Assembly: GCA_030280995.1 (NCBI GenBank)
Contig: JASXTE010000004.1
Span: forward strand, 38,868,797-38,932,796
DNA from: Hemileia vastatrix
Lineage: Eukaryota > Basidiomycota > Pucciniomycetes > Pucciniales > Zaghouaniaceae
Length of the DNA stretch: 64,000 nucleotides
Reading direction: 5' to 3'
Below, in pieces: positions 11,844 through 22,006 of the stretch. Each line of letters opens with the position of its first letter. Position 1 is the first letter of the stretch. The notes under the pieces were generated by a model that was not told the origin of the DNA, searched no databases, and saw only the letters and a list, made by a program, of their open reading frames with translations. The position numbers and the translations under genes were made by a program.

Positions 11844-13332
11844 TTTCAGGCTATTTTCAAGTACAGAGACATGAATAGCTTAACTATTCAGTACTCTAGA
11901 AGATTTTAATGCTCAAATATGAATAATTTATCACAAATCTAATAAGTAGTAAAATATAATTCAATATAACAGTCTCAGTAATTTAATCTCACTTATGATA
12001 AATGGTTTACAGATTACAATTGGTAGAAAAATAGAGATAATAACTTGAACACTATTCAAAGACTTTAAATAGTACTAGCAGAACTTATTGTAATTTTATT
12101 GGTTAATTTTTTTGATTGTAATGATAAAGTGTAGAATATAAGCCCAAAAACGTCCTCCTTTTATACCCATGAGTTCCCCAATATTTCCGCTTGATTTACC
12201 AATCTCCTATACACAGGCAATGAGGCCCCAAACTAAAATTTACACATGTCTATCAACCTAAGGACTAACCAATAACAAAATAAGAATCATATCACATACC
12301 AAAATACACAAATAACAAGTGTTAATCCATCAAAAATAGAGTAATAACCAAAATGAGATTATATGCTTGTAATTCTTAAAATAAAAGAATAAATAAGGAA
12401 GAAAAGGACTTAAATATAGTGTCTAATTAAGAAGGATTAACAGTCGAAATTAAGGTTTTAATTTTTACAAATATATATGTGAAATTCCCATTTAAATGTA
12501 ACCAATATAGCCTGAGAAACCATTGAGAAACCCAAAATAAGACACAAAATGTGGGTTAGCTGAATGCAGACTCTTGGAAGGTGCTTTCACAGGTAAATCC
12601 TTGACTAAATAGGCTATTTTAAGTGTGGTAGTGAATTCTGGGTGCCAATCTAGAGCTTATTAATAAAATTAGTGCATATAAAGATGTCAATGCACTAATA
12701 ATGAAATTAGGACACTAAATAAGCGCCTGTTGCTTATTTTAGCATGTTTTACCATATTGGGCATATAATGTGGGGTACTTATAGTTTGAAAAAGCTAAAT
12801 TTGCTAAAAATGAAGCTATTCACACAGGAAAAATGCAGGCAGTGTGTGGCCAGTACACAGAAGCCATTTCTGGCATAAAAAACACCAAATTTGAAAATTG
12901 TTTTTATGCATTTGAGTACCCAAAAAAAAGTCCTATTTAAGAAAATTTGATCTGTAAAGGTGTATTTTTAATATTATTAAATTTATAGTGCATATATTCA
13001 ACTTTTAAGTGATTTAAAGTGCATTCCATATTTTTTCCATAAAACAATGAAAAAAATAGGTTGAAGTCAACTTAAAAATTATGTAGCCTTATGTTCAAGG
13101 TTCTGAAGATTACCCTGAAATATTTCAACTTAATATTAAGTACAGAAGACTTATAAAAGGTGGATATATGCATGTAAATAAGGTATTATAATAGCATATA
13201 ATGTATTAAATCATTAATTTCACTTATATATACATCTTTTATACCTTTACCTATTGTCCCCATGTGTAAAAAATGTGTTTAAAATAATTTATAAGCATTT
13301 TTTACTCAGTCCTGGGAATATCCAGGCTGACA
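11844..13332 (-). repeat. 5' LTR of the minus-strand Gypsy (family A)
   Basis: Starts TTTCAGGC (TG mutated to TT) and ends GGCTGACA. Full-length member of family A, about 1.49 kb. It carries the TTAGTGCAT...ATGCACTAA stem near 12668-12698. The adjoining internal sequence at 11790-11843 holds the putative primer-binding region. No target duplication can be tested because the partner 3' LTR is truncated. Confidence 0.8.
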
Positions 13333-13838
13333 GAAGCTGTCACAGACTTTGTCAAAAGTGTCCACTTGAAGGATATTCTGTTGCTTAGAAAGAAAATTTT
13401 ATCTTGCTTAGAAGATACAATTTTATACATATAATAGAGGGTATCAATGTTCAGGGATCCGCAATTAAATTAATTGTGGATAAAAATACTTATACCCCAA
13501 TTATCATCTGCAATTATTTTTGCTAATAATTGGGTTATTAGACACTTTATGTGTCAATGTTCACCTCTTATCCAACATTTTTCTACTCAATTTTTCATAA
13601 CCACATCTTGGAAAACTTTTTGTCATAACCACATGTTGCACAACTTTCTGCCATAAACACATCTTGGACTACTCTCTGGATATGCCTTCTACCTTGCTGC
13701 GCACTCCCATTTTCATCCCATCCTGTTCATTCTATCTGCTCAGAATTTCTCCCCATTTCATCTATTTGATTCTGCTCCTTTTCATCTCACTCTCTCATCT
13801 GCTTGTTTCTGCTCCTTTTCATCTTTAAATTTTTTAAC

Positions 13839-15171
13839 ATGCCTTGTTATCATAGATCTTCTCAAAGGAAGACATCACCCAGTTGTTCTTCAAATTCCAC
13901 TACTCCCTCTTTCCCCAGCTCTGCTGAAAAATCTAAAACCATTAAACTAAAAAAAGATGATCATCTCATTCTTATCAACTGGCTAAAAACTAAATCTAAC
14001 TATGATTCTTGTTTTGGTACTGAGTATGCAACTAAAGTAGGATAGCCCCCTGCATCAAAAGTTAATGGTTATCTTCTCATGGCTAACAAATTATGGAATA
14101 AGACTAAGAGAAGGATAGATCCTTTAATGAAACAGATGTCTGAACACTTCAAGAATTATTGAGCCAAGTACAAGAAGGCAAAGACTCTTTCATCTTCTAC
14201 TGGTTTTGGTATTACTGACCTAGATATCAGAAAGGGCATCAAATCCATAGACAATAAACTTGATTCTTTATGTACTAACTTTAAAGAGATGAATTCTATT
14301 TTTGGAGAGTGAGCCGATGTTAATCCTGCAAACATGTTGGATTGAGAAGATCTTATCTCCAAACATGATGTCAAAACAAATCTTTTCCCATCCTCTTCCT
14401 CCACTCAAGCCTCCCCTGTTTTAAATTCAACAAATCTAGATATCCTTTCCATAGATCCTTATGGTGATATAAACCAACCCAATCTAACTCAATTATGTTT
14501 TTTTTCTTCTATCTTACCAATTATTTTTATTTATTTACTTATCTTTTCTTATTTCTAAAAAGTATGACAAACAAACCCAGGACCCACCATCATCTGAGTC
14601 TGAAGCTAGCAACAATGATGAGGAGGACATTAATGTACCAACTACATCCAACAAAAAGCAAAGGGCTTCAACTAGTCAAAATTTCCACTCCCAAAGAAGA
14701 CAAAAAAGTGATACTTCATTACAAACCCCTTTTTCTTCTATGGAAGAATTTTTGGAGAAACATGATGCTGGTAAGTGATACCATACCTCTTAATACTTTA
14801 CTCTGCTTTTCCTCTACTTTATGTTAATATTTCTTATCACTCTAGAACAAGTTGAAATTGCTAAAGAGACTCTAAACTTTGAAAAGAAAAAATACAAGCT
14901 CTCTTTAAGGAGGGATGACAGAGCACATGATTTGGAAGAGAGGAAGTGCAAGCTCTCTTTACGGAAGAATGATCAGGCCCAAGACTTGGAGGAGAAGAAG
15001 TTCGAGTTAACTCTAAGTATTGAAAAATCAAAAAAAGTGGAAAAAACACTTGAGCATCAAAACTTAATGGAACAGATGAAGTATAAGCATCATCTCATAG
15101 AAAATTCTAAAAAGAATGATTTCTTGATAGAATGTGTTAAAGCCAATGAAACTGTTGATGAAATTTTTTGA
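13839..15171 (+). pseudogene. Myb/SANT plus coiled-coil accessory gene of PIF copy B, decayed
   Basis: Homologous to the intact gene at 55509-56906. Exon 1 starts at the ATG at 13839 and encodes LKKDDHLILINWLKTKSNYD, a SANT/Myb-like helix region. It hits TAG at 14043 where copy C has GRPP, and another stop near 14160. Exon 2 matches about 14560-14773 and ends at a GTAAGT donor. Exon 3 (about 14846-15171) carries three repeats of the 18-residue coiled-coil unit where copy C has four, and ends early at TGA after VDEIF. In PIF/Harbinger systems the Myb-like protein binds the element ends and helps the transposase. This copy cannot make the full product. Confidence 0.85.
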
Positions 15172-15329
15172 TGACTAGTTTGTTTTAGCTCCTTCAAACT
15201 TCAACTGTTCATATATATTTGTACATAAAGTTTTACAAAAATTTCCTGTATTTCTGTACTCAATCCATCTTTAGTTGAATTTTTGTATTTTAATGTTAAA
15301 AATTCTTTTTTAAATAAAATTTTCAAGTC

Positions 15330-15750
15330 TCATTTAAAAATTTGCAAATCCCCCCCCCCAGTTTTTTTTTTGAAGTAAGGGTTGGTTATCACCAAAATTC
15401 TTTCAAGTTAAGAATTTTGAATGTCTTATGAAAATTTGGCAAATCTCCCCCCTGCTTGTAGTTAGGGATGGGTATCACCAAAATTTCAAGACAAATTTTT
15501 CAATACCCCCCCTGAATTTTATTGAAGTAATGGTTGGATATAACCAAAATATTTACAAGTCAAAAATTTTTCATGTTACATTTGAAAATTTGGAAATACA
15601 CCCCCTACATTTTATTGAAGCAAGGGGTTAGTATCAACTAAATTTTTACAAGTCTTCAATTTTTAATGTCAGATTTGAAAATTTGGCAATACCCCCCCCC
15701 CTGCATTTTATTTAAGTAAGGGATGGGAGTCATCAAAATTTAATATAATT
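15330..15750. repeat. ~90-bp minisatellite between convergent genes of PIF copy B
   Basis: About five imperfect units, each with a C-run (CCCCCC), a segment like TTTATTGAAGTAAGGG, and TTACAAGTC...AAATTTGGCAA. It lies between the 3' ends of the Myb/coiled-coil gene and the dioxygenase. The same repeat sits in the same place in copy C (54957-55385), and two units occur at about 39450-39660. Confidence 0.8.
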
Positions 15751-16027
15751 ACATAAATTAATATATAAACAACTAATATATATCAATTCCCCTAGTTTTA
15801 AAGTAATGACAATTCCTCTAGCCAAAATGCAGATCAAATCTAGAGAAAAAAGTTTGGGACTTTCCACAGGTATAGGCTAGAGTAACCCCATGAAACAAAA
15901 AAATGTTGTCATGATTACAGTTTATACAACACAAGGTTGTTGGCCCATTACTTTAGTTGAGGAAATTGAAATATAAGAGATATTTATTAAAAATTTATGA
16001 AAAAATATTAAACTTTTGATGACACCA

Positions 16028-17060
16028 CTAATCCCCATACTTTTTGGATCTAGATAAAGTTTTTTTAAATCTATTTACTTTACCTTCTTTTTTTACCTTG
16101 TTTACGCTTTGAATAAACTTTTGACTAATTTGGAAAGAACATGAAAAATGAGGAAACTCTTGACAAGATTCCAAACCAGGTGGAGCTTTGGTTGTTTGGT
16201 GATGATCCTGAGAAGAGTTCCAAATTGTTTCAATCATGCCATTTCCCAAACCAAAATCAATGATGCACTTGTGGTCTGGAAAATATATGCCATGTCCTTT
16301 GATTTCAGCTGGAGATGGTATTGGTTGGCCAGTTATCAGATTGATATATGAGAATATTCCAAAAGTAAGAAAATTGGCATCACTCCTATCAATATGAATC
16401 TTATTGTGGAATCCTGATTGAGTAATAATAACATTTGAAAATAAAAGATATTTGTTTCTAATTTCTTCCCATTTGGCATCACACAAATTTGGTATTCCAA
16501 CTTTTGTAGCAACTTCATGATTATTTTCAAATGCTTTATTGCAGATTTTTTTAAGATGAAGAGCAAGAAAAGTATTAAAAGATGGTAAGGTGTCCCATAA
16601 GCAAAAAACCTTCATCTTTTTTGGCTTTAGATAAATTTTTAAGTAAAGAATAGATGCCTATGGAAATAAAATGAGTGACATAGTTTTAAGAATGAAAATG
16701 TATTATTAGACATACCAAGAGAATAGCCTTTAACAAATCCTGGTCTCCAACCAAATCCAATCATAATACCACCCAACAAATTTGTATTCCTTATTGGTAA
16801 GCAAACCAAAGCCATTTGATATTTAGTTATGATAAGATCAGATAGTTTATTAAAATATTCTTCTTTTGAACAATTAAAAGAATGATTTTCATAAATAAAT
16901 TGAGTTTTAATAGAATTACTGATAACAGCTTTGATTTCATTGTCTCCTGATTCAGTTAAGTATTTTAAATCTTTGGGTAACTCTTTTGGATAAGATTTTT
17001 TTCAATCCACTCTAGTTCTATAGTACTTGATATTTGATATATTGCCAAATAAGCAATTCA
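16028..17060 (-). pseudogene. Tet/JBP-like 2OG-Fe(II) dioxygenase in PIF copy B, frameshifted
   Basis: Two exons are visible on the minus strand. The 5' exon (about 17060-16716) encodes a conserved N-terminal region with LLGGIMIGFGWRPGFVKGYS and contains one in-frame TGA near 17000. A 58-nt GT-AG intron (16715-16658) follows. The 3' exon (16657-16028) encodes the catalytic core: IHIDRSDANFLTFGIFSYI supplies the H-x-D iron-binding pair, and DHHQTTKAPP the distal His. One extra T near 16600 shifts the frame. The pattern matches the Tet-like oxygenases numerous in rust genomes. Members of the wider TET/JBP superfamily oxidise the methyl group of 5-methylcytosine or thymine using Fe(II) and 2-oxoglutarate; the substrate here is not known. 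Confidence 0.8.
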
Positions 17061-17334
17061 AATGAATTCTCTTTTTTTAATTTTCTTTTATTCTGCTGAC
17101 TTCAATCATTATTATTATTATTATTGATATTTTGGATGATGATTGAAATGAAGTTGAATTTGAAAATGATGATAAAGATGATAAAGAGGATGATGATAGA
17201 GAAGTAAGAGGTGATTCTGATGAAATAGACATTTTTTTCTCTAAACAAAAAAAATTTGTTTCAAAAACCAAAAAAATAAATTGGAAAAAAATAAAACTCA
17301 CAAAATTTAGTTTGTTTATTTAACCTTAAAGTAT

Positions 17335-17860
17335 CTTCAGCTAAAAGGACAGTTGATTCATATAAACCTAACCCTAATTCTGACTCTACTTTTCAAGTTT
17401 GCACATAAACTTGATCAGTGATGATGAAAATTCCAAAAAGAGGGAGATAAAAGCCTAGATAATAATCAGATAAGAGTGTCAGAATCCTTATCTTCTAATT
17501 ATGCAATATAAAAATGTGAAATAAGATAAGTGAAATTTGGAAAAAAAGGCTCAACTTCAAAGCTCAAAATCTCAGCAACCAATGAACCTAATTCAAACCT
17601 GTTTGTGGGAAATGAGATTTAGGCTTTATTAGAATCTTCAATTAAAGGACATGTGATTTAAATAAACCTAACCCTAATTCTTTACATAAAAAAATGAAAT
17701 AAAAATTTAAATTGGGAAAAAAAGGCTCAACTTTAATGGTCAATATCTCAGCAACCACTGAACCAAATTCAAATCTGTTTGTGGGAAATGAAAGGTAGCC
17801 TTCAGGAGAATCTTCAGTAAAATGAAAAATTGGATTTGAATAAACCTAACCCTAATTCCA
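17335..17860. repeat. Three direct repeats upstream of the dioxygenase, copy B
   Basis: Three diverged units each contain, on the minus strand, ATTAGGGTTAGGTTTAT, then CTGAAGATTCT, then GGTTTGAATT...GTGGTTGCTGAGAT and TTGAGCCTTTTTT. Copy C keeps two of them (about 53600-53930). Their place 5' of the dioxygenase exons fits a promoter or leader repeat, but no function can be read from the sequence. Confidence 0.65.
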
Positions 17861-18775
17861 AGTCTAGTTTTCAAAATTTTGCAAAAACTTGAAAAGTGGT
17901 AATGGAGATGAGAACAAAGGAGTTTAATAAGTTCACTGTTATCCAGATAAGAGTCATACATATATTTAAGTATGAAATTTTCATAAAAGGAATGAGATAT
18001 CATATAGTCATGAAAAAAAGGAGATGAAACTTACCTTGATTGAAAAGTGGGAAAAATAGAGTGAGAAAGATTGATTTTGGAATTGTGGGGAAATTGAATA
18101 TGGAGTAGGTAAAATGCATAAAGAATGTGCAATGTATGTGTTTTAATGACATGGAGCCAAAAAAAAGTGAAATAGGGGAAAGGGGGGATAATGGCCATGC
18201 CAAGGAGGGATGAAGAGTAGAGTGATGGAGCTAAAAAAGAAAGTAAAGAGGGAGAGAAAAAAAAGGTAAATTTTACCATTGAAATCAAAAATAACCACTT
18301 AGAAAAAAAATTTAGATACAAAAAAATAAAAAAAAAACAGAAAAAAAACAAAAAAAATTATAATTAGTAATCAAAAAATCAAAAAAACAATAAAATGACT
18401 TACCTGGAGAGATGAGATGAGAAAATAAATGAAACCAAATTGTTTGAGGGATGTTGGAGGAGAAGAAGAAAAGGATATGAGGGATGAATGAAAAAAGAAA
18501 CAGTGAAAAATTATGCAATGTCAGAAAATATGCAATGTCATGTTGAGCTGGTGAAAGAAAACCAATGAGCCATCCAAAAAAGAGATATTCACTGTAAATT
18601 CCAAAAAAAAAAATTGAATATGCAACAAAAAAAATACCAAGCCAAGTGTATAAAGTATACAAAGTGGACATTTGGAGAGTATGAAAACAAAAAATTAAAA
18701 GGGTTGTGTGCCAAAATGGTAGAGGGTGATTGGTATAATGACAGAGTGTATTCCAGTTGAATGAATTTTTTGTGA

Positions 18776-19941
18776 TTAAAGGGACGGGAGAGCCTGTGCT
18801 GGTTCAGGATCCTCTTCTTTATAAAGATCATTCCATACATCCTTTAAATCAGCTAGGATATTGTGGAGTATAACACAAGTCATTATCCAATGATTTGCAG
18901 TTTTGATCTCCAATTTTTTTTAAATTGGATTCTGAGCTCCCAAAAACTAGAAAATTGTCCCTTTAAAATACCTAAAGCATGTTCAATCAGTACTCTTGAT
19001 TGGGCAAGGTGATAATTAAATTTAGTTTTGGGGTCATTTTCTAAACTTGCATCATGGAAAGCAGGTATAATGTACTTCCCACTTGCATATGCTGAGTCTG
19101 CAAGGAGGTACTGAGATTCATCAAAGTATGAGTCTGGGGTTTGAGAAATACTCATTCTTTCGAAGACAGAAGAGTCATGACATGATCCAGGGCAGCCACT
19201 GTGAAAAGCAATAAATTTTTTATTGACATCACATATAAGTTGAACAGCAATAGAGTATCTAGAAGGAAGATAAAAAGTTAGTTCATGAATGATGAGAAAT
19301 TGGAGAAGATTTTGAATAAACCTTTTTTTTCAATCAAAATAATGGTTCCCATCATGAGCAGGCTTTTGACTAAAAGGTATAGTTGTGCCATCAACAAAAC
19401 CTACACATCCAGGGAAACCTTTGGCTTGCATTACTTGAGAGGATTCAAGTCACTGTTCTGGAGTTGGCCAAGCAAGTGTTTAAGACTTGAGGGAAAGGAT
19501 AGCAATTATACAGCGCTTGGTGTATAATATCACCATACCATATCCTATGTTAAATAGATTATCCAAACGTCTTACAGCAGCACCATTTCCATTTGAGCCA
19601 AAGCAACATAGTGCGACAGCAAGTTGAATGACAGGATTATGCTGTTTGTTATGGGAATTGTTATGAAAGATAGGATGTTCAGAGATGAGTTGATAAAGTT
19701 TGAAGAAAGAATTGGGAGAAGTTCTAAATAGTTGAGGAATGTTGAGAATGGAGTGGAGATCATATCAGGGATCATGATAAAGATTTGGCCCCCTGGCAAT
19801 GAGGTAACTCTTTTTGCAAAGAAAAAACAAATAGGCTAAAGCATCTTCCAAATCAGAGTCAGATTTATAGTAGAGAACTAAAAGTAAAGTGATAGCATTC
19901 ATAGTGGAGTGAAGTAGCTGTCTAGTAGAGAGGTGCTTCAT
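18776..19941 (-). pseudogene. PIF/Harbinger DDE transposase, copy B, full-length but with stops
   Basis: The start ATG at 19941 (MKH, as in copy C) is followed by the N-terminal region. The full DDE nuclease is visible: first Asp in FVDGTTIPF (about 19390), second Asp in LLADSAYASG (about 19090), and Glu in VLIEHALGILKGQF (about 18975). The usual Harbinger tail WIMTCVILHNILADL ends at TAA 18776. A 63-nt GT-AG intron (19321-19259) joins the YFD-KKR exon to YSIAVQL. Defects are a small deletion near 19745, a TAA near 19480 and a TGA just before KKR. The enzyme would cut and paste the element at its inverted repeats. Confidence 0.88.
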
Positions 19942-20580
19942 TGTTGTTGGTAGTATAGGTTGTTGGTAGAAGGTTTAGGTGATGAGTGGGAAGTGGGAAT
20001 TCACCACCAAATGTGCAGTTGGGGTGTGTAGATAGAAAAAAACTTAAGTGTTTGCCACCAAAATTAAGTAGCATAGAGTGAGGAGAGACTTAAGGATGGC
20101 ATCAGCAATTATAAGTCATGTGACTTTCTTAAAAATCCATCATGGATGTGATGAGTTTGGGATCAGGAATTAGGAATGGAAATTGGGGTATAAGAGGTGG
20201 GATAATGCATTATCATGGATAAGAATCTTCTGCAATTAATAATGTCTGATCCCAAGAAAAAAAAATCCTGATCCCTAATTGTGGATCCCTGAACATTGAT
20301 ACCCCCTAATCTATATGGGTACATTCTTTATAGAACAACTTTAATTATTTGAAATGTCTAATTGTGGAGTTGTTCTTTCTCTGATACTCATGTATATAGA
20401 ATTTTGATTCCGTAGTTTCTCTCCTTTGTTGCCTATATAAGACCTCTCAATCTGGCTGTTTTCATTCACTCCATTCTTACTTTACAATTTTATTATATAC
20501 ACACTAATCACATATATTACTACTGTTACTACCTCAGTATTTACATTTATGTACTTCTATGCTTTTAAAGTAATAATAAT

Positions 20581-21040
20581 AGGGGGTATCAATGTTCAGG
20601 GATCCACAATTAGGGATCATAATTTTTTTTTCCTGGGATCAGACATTATTAATTGCAGAAGATTCTTATCCACTAGCCCCAGGGCTAGTGGATAAGGAAT
20701 CCAAGATAATGCATTATCCTGCCTCCTATACCCCAATTTCCATTCCTAATTCCTGATCTCAAACTCATCACATCCATGATTGATTTGTATGCAAGTCACA
20801 TGACATATAATTGTAGATGTTATGAATGAATGTAGGTCAAGATGTGGTTATGACAGAAAGTTGTCCAATATGTGGTTATGAAAAATTGAGTAGAAAAATG
20901 TTGGATAAGAGGTGAACATTGACACGTAAAGTGTCTAGTAACCCAATTATTAGCAAAAATAATTGCGGAAGATAATTGGGGTATAAGAATTTTTATCTGC
21001 AATTAATTTAATTGCAGATCCCTGAACATTGATACCCCCT
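20581..21040. mobile_element. 460-bp PIF/Harbinger deletion derivative (MITE-like)
   Basis: Both ends match PIF copies B and C: AGGGGGTATCAATGTTCAGG on the left and the inverted copy ending GATACCCCCT. AAT flanks both sides (20578-20580, 21041-21043). The left 240 bases follow copy C from its left end, including a perfect palindrome (20665-20696). The right 200 bases follow the other end. All coding sequence is deleted. It could be mobilised only by a transposase supplied elsewhere. Confidence 0.9.
20665..20696. repeat. Perfect subterminal palindrome in the PIF derivative
   Basis: CTTATCCACTAGCCC pairs perfectly with GGGCTAGTGGATAAG across a CA loop. The same 32 bases occur in copy C at 51857-51888 and are absent at the equivalent place in copy B. 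Confidence 0.85.
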
Positions 21041-21330
21041 AATAATAACTCTTTACCTTTTTATTGAGTATTAAATTATAAAGATAAAAAATACATACCT
21101 CTTTTGAAATCTTGAGTTTTCCCCACCTTTCATCACCGTTGGACTGCCGTAAAATCTTCTAGACCAAAAGCACCCCTTGACCACTTGGTTAATCATTGGC
21201 TGGCTGGGAGGATTCACAGCTAATGACAGTTAATGGCCCAAACCAAGTCAGAAATGTTTTAGAAAATCCTGACATTGAACAAACCATTATCAATATATCT
21301 CTATAGTATTTAGTCATTGAAATGAAAGGT

Positions 21331-21334
21331 TCTT

Positions 21335-21362
<28 letters not shown>
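21331..21362. repeat. TA dinucleotide microsatellite
   Basis: About fifteen TA units directly precede a small CACCAG-type MITE; further TA/AT units follow it at 21480. Confidence 0.9.
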
Positions 21363-21365
<3 letters not shown>

Positions 21366-21479
21366 AAAAGATAAGCAAACCTGGCACCTGCTAGCAGGTT
21401 CCCATCTCTGACTGAGCTATGGCAGTTCTATTGGAGGAAGGCATTTGTTAACAGGTGCCAATATTTTTTTTTCTGGTGA
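21361..21479. repeat. Small MITE-like element, CTGGTGA-ended family
   Basis: Reads TCAGAAAAAGATAAG...CTGGCACCTGCTAGCAGG and finishes TTAACAGGTGCCAATATTTTTTTTTCTGGTGA, so its halves form an imperfect inverted repeat. Relatives occur at 41890-41946, 48933-49045 and 49415-49456. It sits within a TA microsatellite, in line with TA-type insertion. Confidence 0.65.
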
Positions 21480-22006
21480 AATATATATATATATTTTTAC
21501 CATTATATTTTAAATTTTTTATTTTTTTCATTATTCCCTCCAACTCTTAGATTTCTTATTTATAGGTTAGGGAAGGAGAAAAGTTCAATTGAACTCTAGA
21601 TTGAGTAAAGCAACAAAAAAAATTTTTTTTTTCTTTTTTTAATTGGTTCATGACTATCTTTGAATATTTGTATGTATGTATAGGTTTTCATATGAAGGAA
21701 GGTTTTACGGTTATGTATTTGCTAAAACTGTTTCACTTGTTCATGTCTCTTTATTTTCTTCACACTAAAAAAATCAGGAAGAACAATCAAAAACCAAGGA
21801 AAATTTGGTATGTTAACACGCTCATAAACAAAAAAAAAACAAAAAAAATAAAAAATAAAATTTTCATTTTCAATTTTTTTTTTTTGTATTCCTTAACCAA
21901 AAGCCGGTGTATTTTTTCTTTTCATTATATGTATATAATATAGGTATTTATAAAAAATTTGACAGTGGTAATTTATCACCTCTACCACCATTACCACTAT
22001 TACAAC

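Larger units (their letters stand above)
3139..13332 (-). mobile_element. Ty3/Gypsy chromovirus, decayed, with nested solo LTR
   Basis: On the minus strand the order is 5' LTR (13332-11844), gag, protease, reverse transcriptase, RNase H, integrase, chromodomain, then a polypurine tract and the truncated 3' LTR (3971-3139). Gene order and the C-terminal chromodomain identify a chromovirus. Every frame has stops or frameshifts. A solo LTR of a different family (6831-8065) splits the reverse transcriptase. The protein fragments are clearly homologous to the plus-strand element at 29714-38453, but the LTRs are unrelated. Confidence 0.88.
13436..20307 (-). mobile_element. PIF/Harbinger DNA transposon, copy B (three genes, decayed)
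   Basis: The left end is AGAGGGTATCAATGTTCAGG and the right end is the inverted copy finishing CTGAACATTGATACCCCCT. AAT flanks both sides (13433-13435, 20308-20310). Gene order on the plus map is Myb/coiled-coil gene (+), tandem repeat, Tet-like dioxygenase (-), leader repeats, transposase (-). Copy C at 51773-57257 has the same order inverted. PIF/Harbinger elements normally carry a transposase and a Myb-like accessory gene; the third gene is extra. All three genes have stops or frameshifts. The right flank resembles family B LTR sequence, so B probably landed in or beside an LTR. Confidence 0.9.
20308..21183. repeat. Partial LTR, family B, split by a PIF derivative
   Basis: 20311-20580 and 21041-21183 together match the distal part of the LTRs at 29714-30444 and 37724-38453, from TATATGGGTACATTC to CAAAAGCACCCCTTGACCA. 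The 5' part is missing at the boundary with PIF copy B. The 460-bp insert at 20581-21040 sits in the TAATAATAA run of the LTR. Confidence 0.85.

Noticed and set aside
13333..13435. Possible left half of the family B LTR interrupted by PIF copy B
   Set aside because: Only the last ~10 bases (ACATATAAT) fit the LTR; the rest does not align, so it is left unassigned.
16028..16615. Assigning the dioxygenase-bearing element to the KDZ transposons known to carry TET/JBP genes
   Set aside because: The transposase has Harbinger motifs (VDGT, DSAY, IEHALG, WIMTCVILHN) with 3-bp duplications and a Myb partner; no KDZ-type transposase is present.
17640..17860. TTAGGG motifs suggesting telomere sequence
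   Set aside because: Only one or two units per repeat, embedded in a longer element-specific direct repeat found in both PIF copies.
19285..19527. Plus-strand 80-aa frame
   Set aside because: Antisense shadow of the PIF transposase; the same antisense frame appears at 52582-52767.
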